A stretch of DNA of 64,000 nucleotides from Phycomyces nitens (Eukaryota; Mucoromycota; Mucoromycetes; Mucorales; Phycomycetaceae), in NCBI GenBank assembly GCA_022702545.1, contig JAHRBC010000004.1, positions 2,914,001-2,978,000 on the forward strand. Reading direction: 5' to 3'. Shown here one piece after another: positions 31,430 to 43,755 of the stretch. The notes under the pieces are model-generated. The model was not told the origin of the DNA. It saw nothing but the letters and a program-made list of their open reading frames with translations, and searched no databases. The translations under genes were made by a program, and so were the position numbers. Positions within the stretch are counted from its first letter, which is position 1. Each line of letters starts with the position of its first letter.

Positions 31430-33309
31430 ATGGTCTTTGTAGCAATTCCACTCAGGCCACTTCATCTACGCATTCTCTTTCCTTATATCTTGACTCTACC
31501 GAAAACAGATCCAAGGCGAATCAATGTACCTCCCGACATCACTGGCTCAAAAGAAATAGATTTAGAACTCTATACTTACATTGCCCTTCTTGTCCGAGAT
31601 TTCATCAATCCATGGTACCGTCTAGTGACAAATGACGAAGATCTCTCTACAGAGATTGTCAATATATTAACTCAAGTTATCCAAGAACTCCAAAAGAGAT
31701 GTCGTGATGGGGTAATGAGTGTTTCAAGAATACAAAATGAGGAAATCTTATTTGTATTCCCCTTGATTTGACTTAGGTAGACTGGTCAGAACTTATATTG
31801 ATAAGCGTACCTAATCTATTGACACTTCACTACCGAGACTATCGACAAGCCAAGGAGAGATTATATACGGGCCATTCGGGTGGAGCCCAATCTATTGAGG
31901 ATTTGTTCCATGGGATGCAGCCTCATTTTGCACTACAATCTGATGCAGCGCACGAGGCAGAATATCTCCGGGTTTTGACTGATCACATTCTAGAGCTAGT
32001 ACTCAAGCCATCCGACTATGGAAGCGATGGTGTAAGACATCTGGTCAGAGAAATACTAGCAAATATGGTTCTTGCAAGCATAGTAGAGTCGCTATCAGAT
32101 CCATACACCATACATTTAATAATTTCCAAGGTAAGACAAACGTTTTAATTTTTAAGAATATTTGGATTGATACACGATAATAATATGCCTGTTGAATAAA
32201 TGAAAGCTCTTGGTCGGATTCAACCCCATGGTTGATGAATTGGAAGCAGCAGGGATGTTTAGTGATCCTAATGGTGATCAACAGGAACCATCAAACGAGC
32301 CAACTTCTCCAGTACTTACGCATCTCCAGTCAGCACTAAAGGAAGCGCAGATGACAGACCTTGCAGAGAAACCCAAAGAAGACATGCCATCAACCAGTGC
32401 TTCTGATCGTCTACCAGAAACGGATGATTTGCCTCGGCAGCTTCAGCGGCTCCAGGAGAAACGTCGATTGCAAGGAGACAAGACGGTCGATACAGAGATG
32501 GAGGAAATAGAGGAAATCCCACAGAAAAGACGCCACTTTTCATTTGGATACATTACTCTTCAAGTGATCCTAGCTCCTTTCCAAGCCTTTTGGGTATATA
32601 TCATGGCTGTCTTGACACATTCTCAGGAACGATACCATCAGCTCACACAGCATCAGCAACGAACTCGGCGTATGAGATTGATTGAGCCTCTGATGCAGTT
32701 CTTACGGGTTGCTTTTCTGGTAGAACATAGAGTGGTTTTGGAGTGGGTGTGGCAGATGGTCTCGATGTTTATATGGCCCTTGCTACGAATGTTTGGAGTA
32801 GGTGTACTGGTAGACAAGTAAGTCCATGTCCGAAAGTCCTTTAGAAACATCCCTAACACTCTGTAGATTCCTCGAACAAACTATTCTTCATTTCTTGAGT
32901 GAAGACCACCTTGTCTTTTACCTTCAACTCGGACGCGATCTTTTGTGGCCCAATGGTGTGTTTCTGCAAAGAGGAGAACCACTTACACAACTGGAACAAG
33001 AACAGATGCGTATTCGTGCAGAGCGTCTTTTACTGGTATCTCTTCCAGGTAAGTCTGGTCTATCTAGCAACAACATCAAAAAAAGACAAGTATTAAGACC
33101 CACCTACGGTATTTTGGTCAATAGCTAGTGCCAGAATGACACTCTTTGACACAAATGACCTCAAGAAGTTGGACCATTATATGCACGAGGTTCTCGAACC
33201 TCTTCAAAACAAGTACATCAACAAGCACCTGATGTATCTTGTCGTTGATCTAGTTGCATCAAGACTTATACCAGAACTACTGGAAAACAAGCATACGAAT
33301 AGTTCGTAG
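31430..33309 (+). CDS. PXA-domain protein (sorting nexin-associated type)
   Basis: Exons 31430-31711, 31777-32130, 32207-32817, 32867-33048 and 33125-33309 join in phase to 537 residues. All introns are GT-AG; the 32818 intron has a CCTAAC branch. The N-terminal ~200 residues match the PXA domain, with VDWSELIL and LTLHYRDYRQAKERL as landmarks. This domain is found in membrane-trafficking proteins, often with PX or RGS domains. A PX domain is not seen here. The middle is charged and disordered (about 225-315). Then come hydrophobic stretches around residues 320-400 that may associate with membranes, and a helical C-terminal region. The first exon may begin later: TTTGTAG before CAATTCC looks like a 3' splice site, so an upstream exon could replace the first residues. 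Confidence 0.85.
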
Positions 33310-36300
33310 AAGAATATAAAATATCTAAATCTCATAATATCCACTACTCTGTACGTATTTTATAATTCTTTTTTTTTGAAAAAAAAGTATACAACTCAAG
33401 TGCAATATATACAGTATTGACAATTCTAATGATACAAAACTTGACTTTTTTTTTCTTGGTCTACAAACCTGTCTGAATTGAGAACCAAGGCTTGGACGAT
33501 GATATAAATTTAGTCTTGAAAACAATAATTGGAAATAATTGCATGGATGCTGTAAAAGCAGATCTGCTAAACACGTATTATCTTTTGCAAAGTCTTTGGT
33601 AAAAGCTGCATTCCCATGACAGGCATTCAGTAGGAGAGTCTACGGATCTATCAGCTGCCTATATTAAACTTGATAAAAACTGAAACACCATACACAAATG
33701 GTGACATCAAACGACCAAATGAATTTTACCTTACTCCTCATCAACTGCTTTTATCTCTTTAAAAAACAAATCCCGCGTTAAATTACAGGTGTTTTCAAGA
33801 TCAAAGGCTTTGGATTAGAAAGTACTACTACAAGCTTGAGCAATTAATAAAAAAAAAATTACAAAAAATCCAACGCGCCTCACCAAGAACAGCTTTCCGT
33901 AAAATAGACATTGTACATTTCCAGTCCTCTATTTGAATACAATCACTGCATGACAATATATTTGTAATCCTATAATTCAATATAAAAGTATAGAAATATC
34001 AGTTGGTAAGTTTGTTGTTAAATACTTGAGGTCTTATAGAATCTTTTAAAAAGTCCCAGTGAAAAAAGAAAAGATATACCTGTAGAGCAAGCATTATATG
34101 TTTTTCTCCTGTTATACAGCTAGTGCTAAGAGACAATAGTATTGGATGTAAAATCTATTTAATTCTTCTCTTCTAGCTTCTTTTGATCACTATACAGTAA
34201 TCTTTATAGTCTGAATAAGCGCTTAAAATTATATATTTGGCTAAATACTATTCGGTTTCCCAAGAGGGAGCCTGACGACATAATATGTCCCGGTTCTGGT
34301 ACTTGTTATTCCAATCAACAGACAGTCAAGTAATTGACTATTAATGGATTAGAATACTCCTCACTTGTTTCTTGCCAATAAGATACCAGCTTTTCAAATA
34401 TATCAAAAACAAGACAATTACACGAGTTTTTTGGGCTTATCGGTCCAATATTTACAGTCATAGATAAATTAATAACAATAGTTTACTTGAATGTAAAGTA
34501 CTTGGGTATCAACTAATAATTGCTTTAAATCAAACATTGATAAAACTTCAACCCTGCCTAATTCTAGGGAATCGGGTACAAAGTGTTGGTTCTTTTCAGT
34601 TGATGCAATTGAGATCAAGTACATTGAGATTAATACTACTGAAAATCAAACAAAGCTATTGAAAAAATATTAACCTAAAGATGTCTTTGGAAATGCGTGG
34701 AATTGTCTTTATGCTCACATACACAGAAAATTCGTTACATGAATTCCGTACCCTGGCATATCTTATGACCAGATATTAATACTTGATAGACATATAATTA
34801 GAGTGGAAAATGTCAATTAAACCCAATCAATTAGGCGGGCACATATTGCTTTTTGATATAATTCCACATGGGTACATTAAAGAAATCCTATAGCCAAATA
34901 TGCCCAAAATTTCAAAAAAAAATTAGTTGAAAGAGATGTATTTATTCTAGCCAATAAATCTAGTCTATCTATAGAGACTTTTAATGATAAATACTCTTGA
35001 AGCCACCAATTGACTATTGTCAAGCAGTACAGGTATTGCACTTGGTTCTTTTTCTATTTTATAGTTTAAAACATGTTTTGGTATTAATCCTAAATCTGAT
35101 ACCATGGATGATCCAATTGACCATATACACTCTCAAAACAACATTTCATGATTACAAATAAAAGTAACCCTCAAAAAAAAAGGGTTTTGGACCAAAATCA
35201 ATTAAAGAATTTCTGCATTACTCTGTATTTTTCATAAAGAAACAACTGGGCTCTTTTGGCCAAAGGTACAGGAAAAAAAAAAGAAGAGTATGGAGACCCT
35301 TTTTTTTTGCTGTAGTAAAATATTCAATGACTCGCATTCTTACGATAGAAAATGGAAGAAACAGTATAACCAAATACCCCTTTGGAACCTTTGATAAGAT
35401 TAAACCCTAATCATATATGGCTCTTGAATACAGAAGGTATCATTCAGTGTATTTTTATCACCTCCTTGTCACTGTTGTCAAAATAACCAATTATTAAATG
35501 ATTTTAGGGATAAAGATTTTTCATAATATTGGTCATTGGTGTATGGAACCAGAATATCCCTTGTTTGACTAGACGCAAATATCCAAAAGATATATATATA
35601 TATATATATTTGAGAGAGAATTTCGAGAAATTATCCGGTTGGAATCAGTGAATAAATAACCATTGACTGATTAGGTGTTTAATTTAACCATCAAGAATAT
35701 AAAAACATGGTTCCTAAAAGCTGGTCTTGGGTTTGTTACTGTGCCAACAACTAGAGCAAGAGACATGACTATATTGGGCGCCATCTCTGCTGCAGGATGG
35801 GTCAAGACATGAACAAAATAATTTCAAACTGGTAGGGAGGAAATATATAGCAATAAATTCAAATATACATCTACAAACTCTTCTACAACACTACTTGAGA
35901 TTTCCTAAATAACACTATACGAGTGGAATACGCAATTGACCACGCGAAAAAAAAAATAACTATTTACCTTGACCTTTACTATATTCCAAAGTAACATAAT
36001 TAAAAAAGTGTGGCCAAATATAGCTGTGTTTTGCGAACATTGATGCGCATATTTTCCCTTTAAACTCCCCTAAGTTTAGTTTGATGGAGCAGCTTTAGTC
36101 TACTCCAAAAAAAACTAGCCACCACAGGCTTTTGCATCAGGAACCATCACTGATTACAATCTATGCTGAGCTAATTTATAGTCTAATTGTTTCCATGGCT
36201 TGATCTATATTGCCACAGGCTCTGGGATGAGTAATTAAATTGAAAACATAAAGACGTGCACTGGTTGATTAGTGGCTAAATATATATGATAAAAGACGAC

Positions 36301-36432
36301 TTCCATAAAGATAACAATGGGCTTTATTCATCAGTATGTTCTGATATAGGCAACTCTGGGCTTGTATCAGTCTGGGTGTTGCACATCTTGATATAAAAAC
36401 TGTGTTACCAATGCATATATCTTTTTTAGCCT
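33310..36432. other. 3.1 kb AT-rich intergenic DNA
   Basis: No gene, transposon or RNA recognised. It contains many A and T homopolymers and a (TA)n run at about 35590-35609. No consistent coding frame on either strand. Confidence 0.6.
35590..35609. repeat. (TA)n microsatellite
   Basis: Ten TA units in intergenic DNA. Confidence 0.9.
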
Positions 36433-36636
36433 TTACAAATAGTTGTGATTCAAGATGGCTAGGATGGCAAGAATACCTTTCTCAATTGCAAAGAGAAAAA
36501 TAAGTTCTTGGTCGTGCATGTAATTGAATATACGATTAGCAGACTTGGGAGCTTCATCATAGAACCAATTACTGCCATGATTGTTACGCATCTTAGAGAA
36601 CCAATGTAGCTGTCGTACAAGACCACTCATTCTCAC
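36433..36636 (-). CDS. Possible small protein, 67 aa
   Basis: An ORF with balanced composition (HWFSKMRNNHGSNWFYDE in the middle, a hydrophobic C-terminus FLFAIEKGILAILAIL). It starts 120 bp from the P450 start, on the other strand, so the two could share a divergent promoter. The hydrophobic tail could be a membrane anchor. I do not recognise a family; a chance ORF is possible. Confidence 0.3.
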   Translation of the reverse strand: MRMSGLVRQLHWFSKMRNNHGSNWFYDEAPKSANRIFNYMHDQELIFLFAIEKGILAILAILNHNYL

Positions 36637-36671
36637 TGTCTACCAAAAAAGAAAGGGATTTATCTCCTCAG

Positions 36672-36755
36672 GCATTTAGTATAAAGTCCCTACAGTTTTC
36701 TCTTTTTTGTTTATTTCACTCTCTATCTCACAGTATACTCCTATCACAATCATAC
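36672..36755 (+). promoter_or_regulatory. P450 core promoter
   Basis: AGTATAAAGTCC near 36678 serves as a TATA-like box. It is followed by a pyrimidine-rich stretch (CTCTCTATCTC) and the ATG at 36756, about 75 bp downstream. Confidence 0.45.
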
Positions 36756-38762
36756 ATGGATTTTACTCCCAGGGGAAGCGAATATGCCAATCAGTGGTTG
36801 GGTAATCTCGGAATGATTGGCAGTGTTTCGGCCGTGGTGCTTGGTCTCTTGGCCCTCAAATACCCAGACAGAGCAATCTTTAGTGAGCACCGGAAAGGCA
36901 TCCACCATTCGCGTGGGTGGCCACTACTTGGGGCTACTCCATCATTTATATGGAACAAGGACAAGATTCACGACTACTTTTTGAATCAGTTTGAAAAGAG
37001 TGGGGCCTTGACATCGTAAGTCTCTGAAAAAAAAAGATGGGTTGGAATTTATAGATAAAATTCGAAACAAAAAAACAAACAGGCATGTACAAAAAGTTTA
37101 ATTGATGTTTACTTTCACAGGTCAATTTCGTCTTTGGGCATTCCGTATACTGTCCCTACCATTGATCCTCGCAACATTGAACACATATTAAAGAGTAAGT
37201 ATTATATTTTATACGACCAATTATTGATATCTTTAATGTTAGACAACTTTGAAAACTATGTCAAAGGCCCGGTATTTGACGAAGCAACATATGATTTGCT
37301 TGGACATGGCATATTCAATTCGAATGGTGAACAGTGGAAATACCAGCGAAAGACAGCAAGCCATATATTCAATGTCAAGAACTTCAAGGATCAGTTTACA
37401 GAGTAAGTCTTTGAGCATGCAATGCCAAGGAAACGACATTTATCCCAATCCAAACCGACTCATTTGTTCTGTACAGTGTGTTTCTCAATGAATTCAAGAT
37501 AATGAGCCAAGAGATCTTTGACCCAGCAATCCAGGACAACCATCCCATTGATTTCCATGACGCGGTATATAGGTTCACTTTGGACTCCTTTATTCTGTAA
37601 GCGTCTAGTTGCTATACTAAACCAAAATAGCCGTATATCTGTCCCTTTATTCAATAGCCTGTTTTGTTGGCCTATTTTAGGCTCGGGTTTGGCGTCCACT
37701 TGAAAACGCTATCAACCAAGCAAGAAGTTCCTTTTGCAATTTCATTTGATGAATGCCAACGCAATGCAATCAAGCGTCTCACAAACCCAGCCTGGCACGT
37801 AGGGGAAGGCATCCAGCATTTATTGGCCCCTTGGAAAAAAACCATACCTCAACATGTGGAAACCATAAATAATTTTGCCAGTGATGTGATCAAGAACAAA
37901 AGGGACCAGCTCGCTAAAGGAGAAGAGCATGGCGATCTGCTCTCTAGATTTATGAAGTGCCGAAATGAACACGGAAACTTGCTGGATGACACTGAGCTTC
38001 GTGATACTATACTCAATTTTGTAATTGCTGGTCGGGACACTACTGCACAGTCCTTGTCATGGACATTTTACAACCTAATGCAAAATCCAGATGTTGAAGA
38101 AAGGCTTTTGCGAGAGATTGAGCTGAATATCACTGATTCTATGGAGAGCGATTCGGCTGCCATGTACGAGGCAATTAAGAGCATGACATATGCTCATGCA
38201 GTGTAAGCATGTTCAAGGCTGAGAAATGAATACTGGTATTTATAGGGTTCCAATGCAATTATAGATTCTACGAGACCCTTCGCCTTCATCCTTCTGTGCC
38301 AAATAACCAAAAGTATGCTCTCAATGATGATGTGTGGCCTGACGGTACACATATCCGAAAGGGAGACTATGTTGTCTGGAGCCCATGGGCCCAAGGACGG
38401 TCCACAAAGGTTTGGGGACCTGATGCAAAGACATTCAAACCAGAGCGATGGATTACACCTACAGGCGATTTAAGACGGGAGTCTCAAGGACAATGGCCTG
38501 CATTTCACGGTGGCCCGCGTGTGTGCCTTGGTAAGCTTATTATTCTTTGGTTGGCATGGATACTGAGCCGTGGGTATATTGTGCGTGTTTTCTAGGTCAA
38601 AATCTCGCTACATTACAGGCCTTGATTGTTATTATATTCCTATTGAAAAAGTACAAATTGACTCTTGTGCCTGGCCAGGAAATCACCTATCTGGTCTCCA
38701 TGACCCTACCGATGAAGAACGGGATGTTTGTAAAGGTAGAAAGACGACAACCTGTAAAGTAA
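36756..38762 (+). CDS. Cytochrome P450 monooxygenase (CYP509-like)
   Basis: Exons 36756-37015, 37121-37194, 37243-37402, 37477-37596, 37681-38202, 38265-38530 and 38596-38762 join in phase to 522 residues, normal for a microsomal P450. An N-terminal membrane anchor lies at about 18-38. The I-helix motif AGRDTT, the K-helix ExxR in YETLRLHP, PERW, and the heme-binding FHGGPRVCLG with its cysteine are all present. P450s use molecular oxygen and electrons from a reductase to hydroxylate substrates at the ER. The HGIF-NGEQWKYQRK block resembles fatty-acid hydroxylating clans, and the overall look fits the CYP509 family common in Mucoromycota. Family placement and substrate are inferences. It converges with the acyl-CoA synthetase gene 444 bp away. 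Confidence 0.93.
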
Positions 38763-39205
38763 TCCCATCTATCTATCCGTATTTTTTCTTGCTGTACACA
38801 GTGCATTTAATTATCCCCTTGATACAAACAGCAGGTTGTATTATCATATTTTTAAAAGGTATGCGATTATTATCAGCATAGCCATTTTTCCTTTATAAAT
38901 ATAAAGACATATCAAACCAAAAATAAAGAAAGAAATATTATGCAAATGAAAGTGTAGGTGTAGGTGTGAATGCGAATATGTGTTTGTGCAAATGGTTTTT
39001 TTTCTCGGTAACAATATAATAATATTCGCTATGAGAGAAGCTTGCTAAATGATATATCTTTACATTGGGAATTTGATAAGCTAAAGTTGTTGGCAGAGAA
39101 AGAAATAAAGGAGAATACGGAATGGGTTCAAGATATTAAAGGATTTGACGGGTGTTTCTAGATGGATAGCATTAGGACGTGTGGGGTTCCCTAATGATAT
39201 TTAAC

Positions 39206-41732
39206 TTACATTTCCTTTAGTTGCTTTGAGTAGTAGGTGAGGATGTCTTTGCGTTTAAGCTTTTGGGCAGGTGTTAGATAACCCTAGGGAACCAGATAAT
39301 AAGTACAATGTACACCAATAGATCATTATCATCCTTACCGATTCTGGAGTCCATAATTCTTTACAGACCCAAACATCGAATAATAACTCTGCTCCCTTGA
39401 GACCACCCTTTTTGCCTTGTTGCAATAGGACCTCGAGTACCAATCTACGGACACTCTTATTTTCACACAATTCGTCCCAGTTCTCAATCTGGATCCCATT
39501 CTTCGAGGCAAGTGCACGCAATGCCCCTTCAGCAGGAACCACAAGGGCAATTGGTTTCGCATACAAGGAATCTGCACAAACACACATATTCTCGGCCAGG
39601 ACTGAAGTCTTGTAAACACTTTCCAGTTTCTCGAGCGCAATATACTCTCCATTGCTCATCTTCACCAAATTCTTCTTTCTGTCAATAATGCTCAGGGTTC
39701 CTCTGTCTGTCCATTCACCGATATCTCCAGTCATCAGCCAGCCGTCTGGAGTCAATGTTTCGCGCGTGCTATTCTCTTGCTTAAAGTATCCAGATGTAAT
39801 AGAAGGCCCTCTGATCCAAATCTCACCCTGAGGGCGAGGGAGGTTTGTGGACAGATATCCAGCTTCAGGGACATCGACAAACTTGACCTCCACACATGGT
39901 ACAGGTGCACCAACCTCTCCATATGCAAATTGATCGGGAGACATAACTGCACACATTCTATTGAAATAATTAATTACATGATCCTCAAGATTCCATTGAA
40001 ACTTACCCGCAACTATACGATTGGGATTGCAGATGGTTTAGAATAGTAATAAAATATTGGAATTATTAGCAGTTGCTTCTTTAATCTCCATCCCCCTCCC
40101 GTCTCCCTTGACTGTGCCTTTTTAATCTTATTTATACCTCTCCGTCATTCCATAACCACCCAAGACTGGGCAGGCTGATAAGGACAGGAACTGCTGGGTC
40201 TCTGCTGAAAGAGGAGCACCTCCCGAGAGACCATAGCGCAACTTGCCTCCCAGCTGCTTCTTTACATTATTGAACACAACCTTGTCCAAGAAGCCGGTTG
40301 GCAGACCATAGCCTGACATGTAGTTCTTGAGGTCAAGAGCACCCTGGAAGATCTTTTCGACACGAGGACCTCTTTGGACGACCTTTGAGAGGATTGACTT
40401 GCGGATCGTCTCCCATACTTGAGGCACACCTGTGAGGATGGTTGGCGCAAACTCTTGAATGTCACCTTTGCAGTTGCGCACTGACACTTCGGTAAGTGTA
40501 CGAACGGATCCATAGCCAAGCGTGACACCAAAGAAGATGCAAAGACTCTCTACAAGGAATTCGAGGACGTGGGCAAGTGGCAGATAGGCCAGGACCCTGT
40601 CGCCCTCTTCAACCAGATGCTGCAACATACGACAGCAACCAGCAACTAGAGAACCATGAGATGGATGATGACAAGCCGATGAGATGCTTACCTGCTGCAA
40701 CGACATTCTTGTGGGTCAAGACGACACCCTTTGGGTTTCCTGTGCTTCCGCTGGTGTACATGATGCAGCAAATGTCCTCGCTAGTTGGCTTGACAGGTGC
40801 CAATTGGTCCTGCTTACCAAGTGCGATTAGCTCCTCGTACGAGATGGCATGCTGGATCTGGCCGCTTCTCTGGATACGCTTGATGTCTTCCTGCTTGACT
40901 TTTCCTCGATAGATGATGTTCTTGACGGTGGGACAGGACGGCAAGATCTGTTCGATGATCGGGAATTGGTCGCCATTGATAAAACAGGTAGCAGATTCGG
41001 CCTCGTTCATGGCGTGCTGGAGCCCTTCTGCGCCAAGGGTATCATAGGCCGTGACAATGGTAATAGTCTGGCTGAATGCAGCTAAACAAACAAAAAAAAT
41101 ACACATATGCGCCAAGCCATCAGTTTCATGTCCACTTGCCATGCAGCTTTTCCCCCCCTCCCCTCCCCCCTTTATATCTTGTTTTACTGGCTAGAGTAAT
41201 TTAGCCTTGACTTACCATGGGCCATCATCATCCACTCTACACTAAAATAAAATAAAATAAAAAGTCCGATTGTGTTGATAAGCAGACAAAATAAAAATGG
41301 TCCAAGATTACACCAACTCTGCTAATTTTCTTACCTTGTGGAAGCAGATATCTGGAGTTTATCTTGCTTTTGCATACCAATCTTGCAAAGACCTGAGCCA
41401 AGAGCATTTGCAATCTCCAAAGCCTCTCCATAAGTGTGGTAGGAATACTTGCTGAGCTGGAGATAGGACCAGCTCTTTTTTTCGGTAGTCTCGACACCGT
41501 TCACGTTCTTTGTGACCTCTTTTTCTTCTACAATTGTGTCTTCCAATACTCTCCAGCCAAATCCATCGCGATCCCTGTACTGGGTTGCACTGTATTGCAA
41601 AATGTCATGGAGAGTCTCGACCCCCAAGGCCGGAGTGACCATCAGTTCGCTAGGTGACAAGATAGAGCGCCGGGTGGCAGACTCGCCTGGGGCTGCTGGG
41701 GCAACTTCGATAGAAAAGCTTTGAATAGACAT
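39206..41732 (-). CDS. Long-chain fatty acid-CoA ligase
   Basis: Exons (minus strand) 41732-41336 plus one base at 41335, 41241-41216, 41081-40692, 40645-40138, 40012-40007, 39957-39339 and 39283-39206 join in phase to 674 residues. Adenylate-forming motifs: YTSGSTGNPKGVVLTH (P-loop), YLPLAHVLE, GYGMTESCGM, GDIGEW and IDRKKNLVKMSNGEYI. It activates fatty acids to acyl-CoA with ATP, at lipid droplets, ER or peroxisomes. The C-terminus KEM is not a peroxisomal signal. The fifth exon is only 6 nt (TTGCGG). Without it the conserved ESCGM motif cannot be formed. The second exon is only 26 bp. The resemblance is to yeast Faa1/4 and animal ACSL proteins; which paralogue it is cannot be told. Confidence 0.94.
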
Positions 41733-43755
41733 GTTTGAAGAGAAGAAGAAGAAGAAGAAGTTGAGCTGAGGGGGTAAAGAATAAATAATAGATCCCAAAC
41801 TGGATAAGAAATGGAATTGAATAGCCGCGTGTTTTATAATTTCATGTGCAAGTCGTTTATGTTCGTCACTGGCAAGATGTATAGCAATATATTGCTTGGC
41901 ACAGGCTGGAAATAGAAGCCAGGGTTATTTATGCAAATAGACTATTAATTTACGAGTCTTGTAATTATTATTATTGTCGTTGGATTTATTGGCATTGATA
42001 TATCGTACAAAAAAATAAAATAATAATAATAAAAAAACCCCAATTATTGTATCTGAGATTCTCAATACAAGTTTTATAAAACATCTTCCATTCGACCTAG
42101 ATCTGACACACTTTGCAAATAGAATTCAAGAAAGCCAAAGCAAGGGGTTCCAATCCAATGATTTCGCTTTACCCCCTTGTAATTGTTATATTATATATAT
42201 ATAAACAGCTTGCCCCTAGAATTTCTATATAATAAATATAGAATCCTTTTTTTTTATTATTATTATTTTATTTTTTTAAAATTGGCAAGTAGCCAAAAGG
42301 TTTGGTGTAAAGGCAAAAGGCATTGTCTACCATGCCAATATGTAGAAAATGGTGATTTGCTATGGTCACAAATGACAATCAAAATCATGGACAATTCGCA
42401 CCTTAATAAACATACTATAGTCATTAAATAACCCTTCAATATCCCTTGAGCAATTATGGATTTACAGGATGTGTATGAATTTCTATAAAAATACACATTA
42501 TTATTATTATTATTATTATTGTTATTGTTATTACTATCATTGTTATTGACATTTGGTAATAATTGCAAGGAAACCTTGGAATACATGATATTATACATAT
42601 ATAAAGGGGGTCAACAAGTATTGGCGTAAAACCAAAAATAAAATAAAATAGAATAGAATAAAATAATTTGATCAATAGAATATAAACCATAATACCAATT
42701 CATGATCTTGACATTATTATTATTTTATTCTTCAGACCAGGCTCACAAAGCCAGTTCATTGCTCTCCAGATCCATCAGTCAAGGGAAGGCTCACATTTTC
42801 AGTGATCACTATATAAATGTCTTTTTTTTTGTAAATTGCATTAGACGCAAAAAAATATAATCAAGGGGGTCCTAGATGATCAGATATTTGTTGATACATG
42901 TCAGCAGTGGCTGGCGATACAAGTCTTAAAGGGAGTACACATACAAATAAATATACAAATAAATAAATAAATAAATATACAAATAAATAGAATTAGGATA
43001 AGAGTTATATAGGGTGGCAATAATAATAATAATAAAGAATTAAAGCATAATTCTATAATCTTGTTTGGAAAAGACTGTTGCCTACAGAGCGTAGATGGGC
43101 TTGATAGACTGGAAATGCTAGTCAAAAAAATAGAAGAAGAAAATAAGTGTCAATGCGTGCCCTTGATGGATATTAGGCAAGCTTTATTTTCCGGGCTGTC
43201 TCCAGATTCTGTACTCAATTGAAAGTATATTGAATTTCACATACGACCAACAAGTAGGAACCAATGCACATGTACATTTGTGTATAAATATGTATAAATT
43301 TGTATTATCATTCAAGAGTGCTTGGCAGCTATCGTACAACAAATGTTCCTGCAAAAAGGAAAAACAACAACAACAACAACAACTGGTCTCTTTTTTGATC
43401 TTTAAAAAAGACTTAATCATGAACCATTCCAACAATAAAAGAATCAAATGCTTTTTATTATTATTATTACATTACACTAACATTAATTGGCCTTTCATGT
43501 GCTCTCTCTCTTTTTTGCTAAATATCACAGACTTCTTTTGGGTAATTCAGGCCTCAAAACAGGTGAAATTCTCCAGATATTATTTATTATATTATCATTT
43601 CATTTGCCCAGGTCTCTTGTGCCATTGGTAGTTGATCTCCTGAATACCAAGATTATCACCGTTCTTGTGGGAGCACAGCTGTGATTGAATACGCCCAGCG
43701 ATAATCAAGGCCATGTGCAAGTGATATGTGATATGTGTGCTCTTCTTTGATCGTA
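41733..43755. other. AT-rich intergenic DNA between divergent genes
   Basis: Contains a TTA microsatellite at about 42497-42550, an AAAT-type run near 42945-42985 and ATT runs near 43455. The Asn-rich ORF on the minus strand at 42263-42598 is an artefact of the TTA repeat. No gene recognised. Confidence 0.6.

Noticed and set aside
42263..42598. Asn-rich ORF on the minus strand
   Set aside because: The Asn run is the TTA microsatellite read in one frame.
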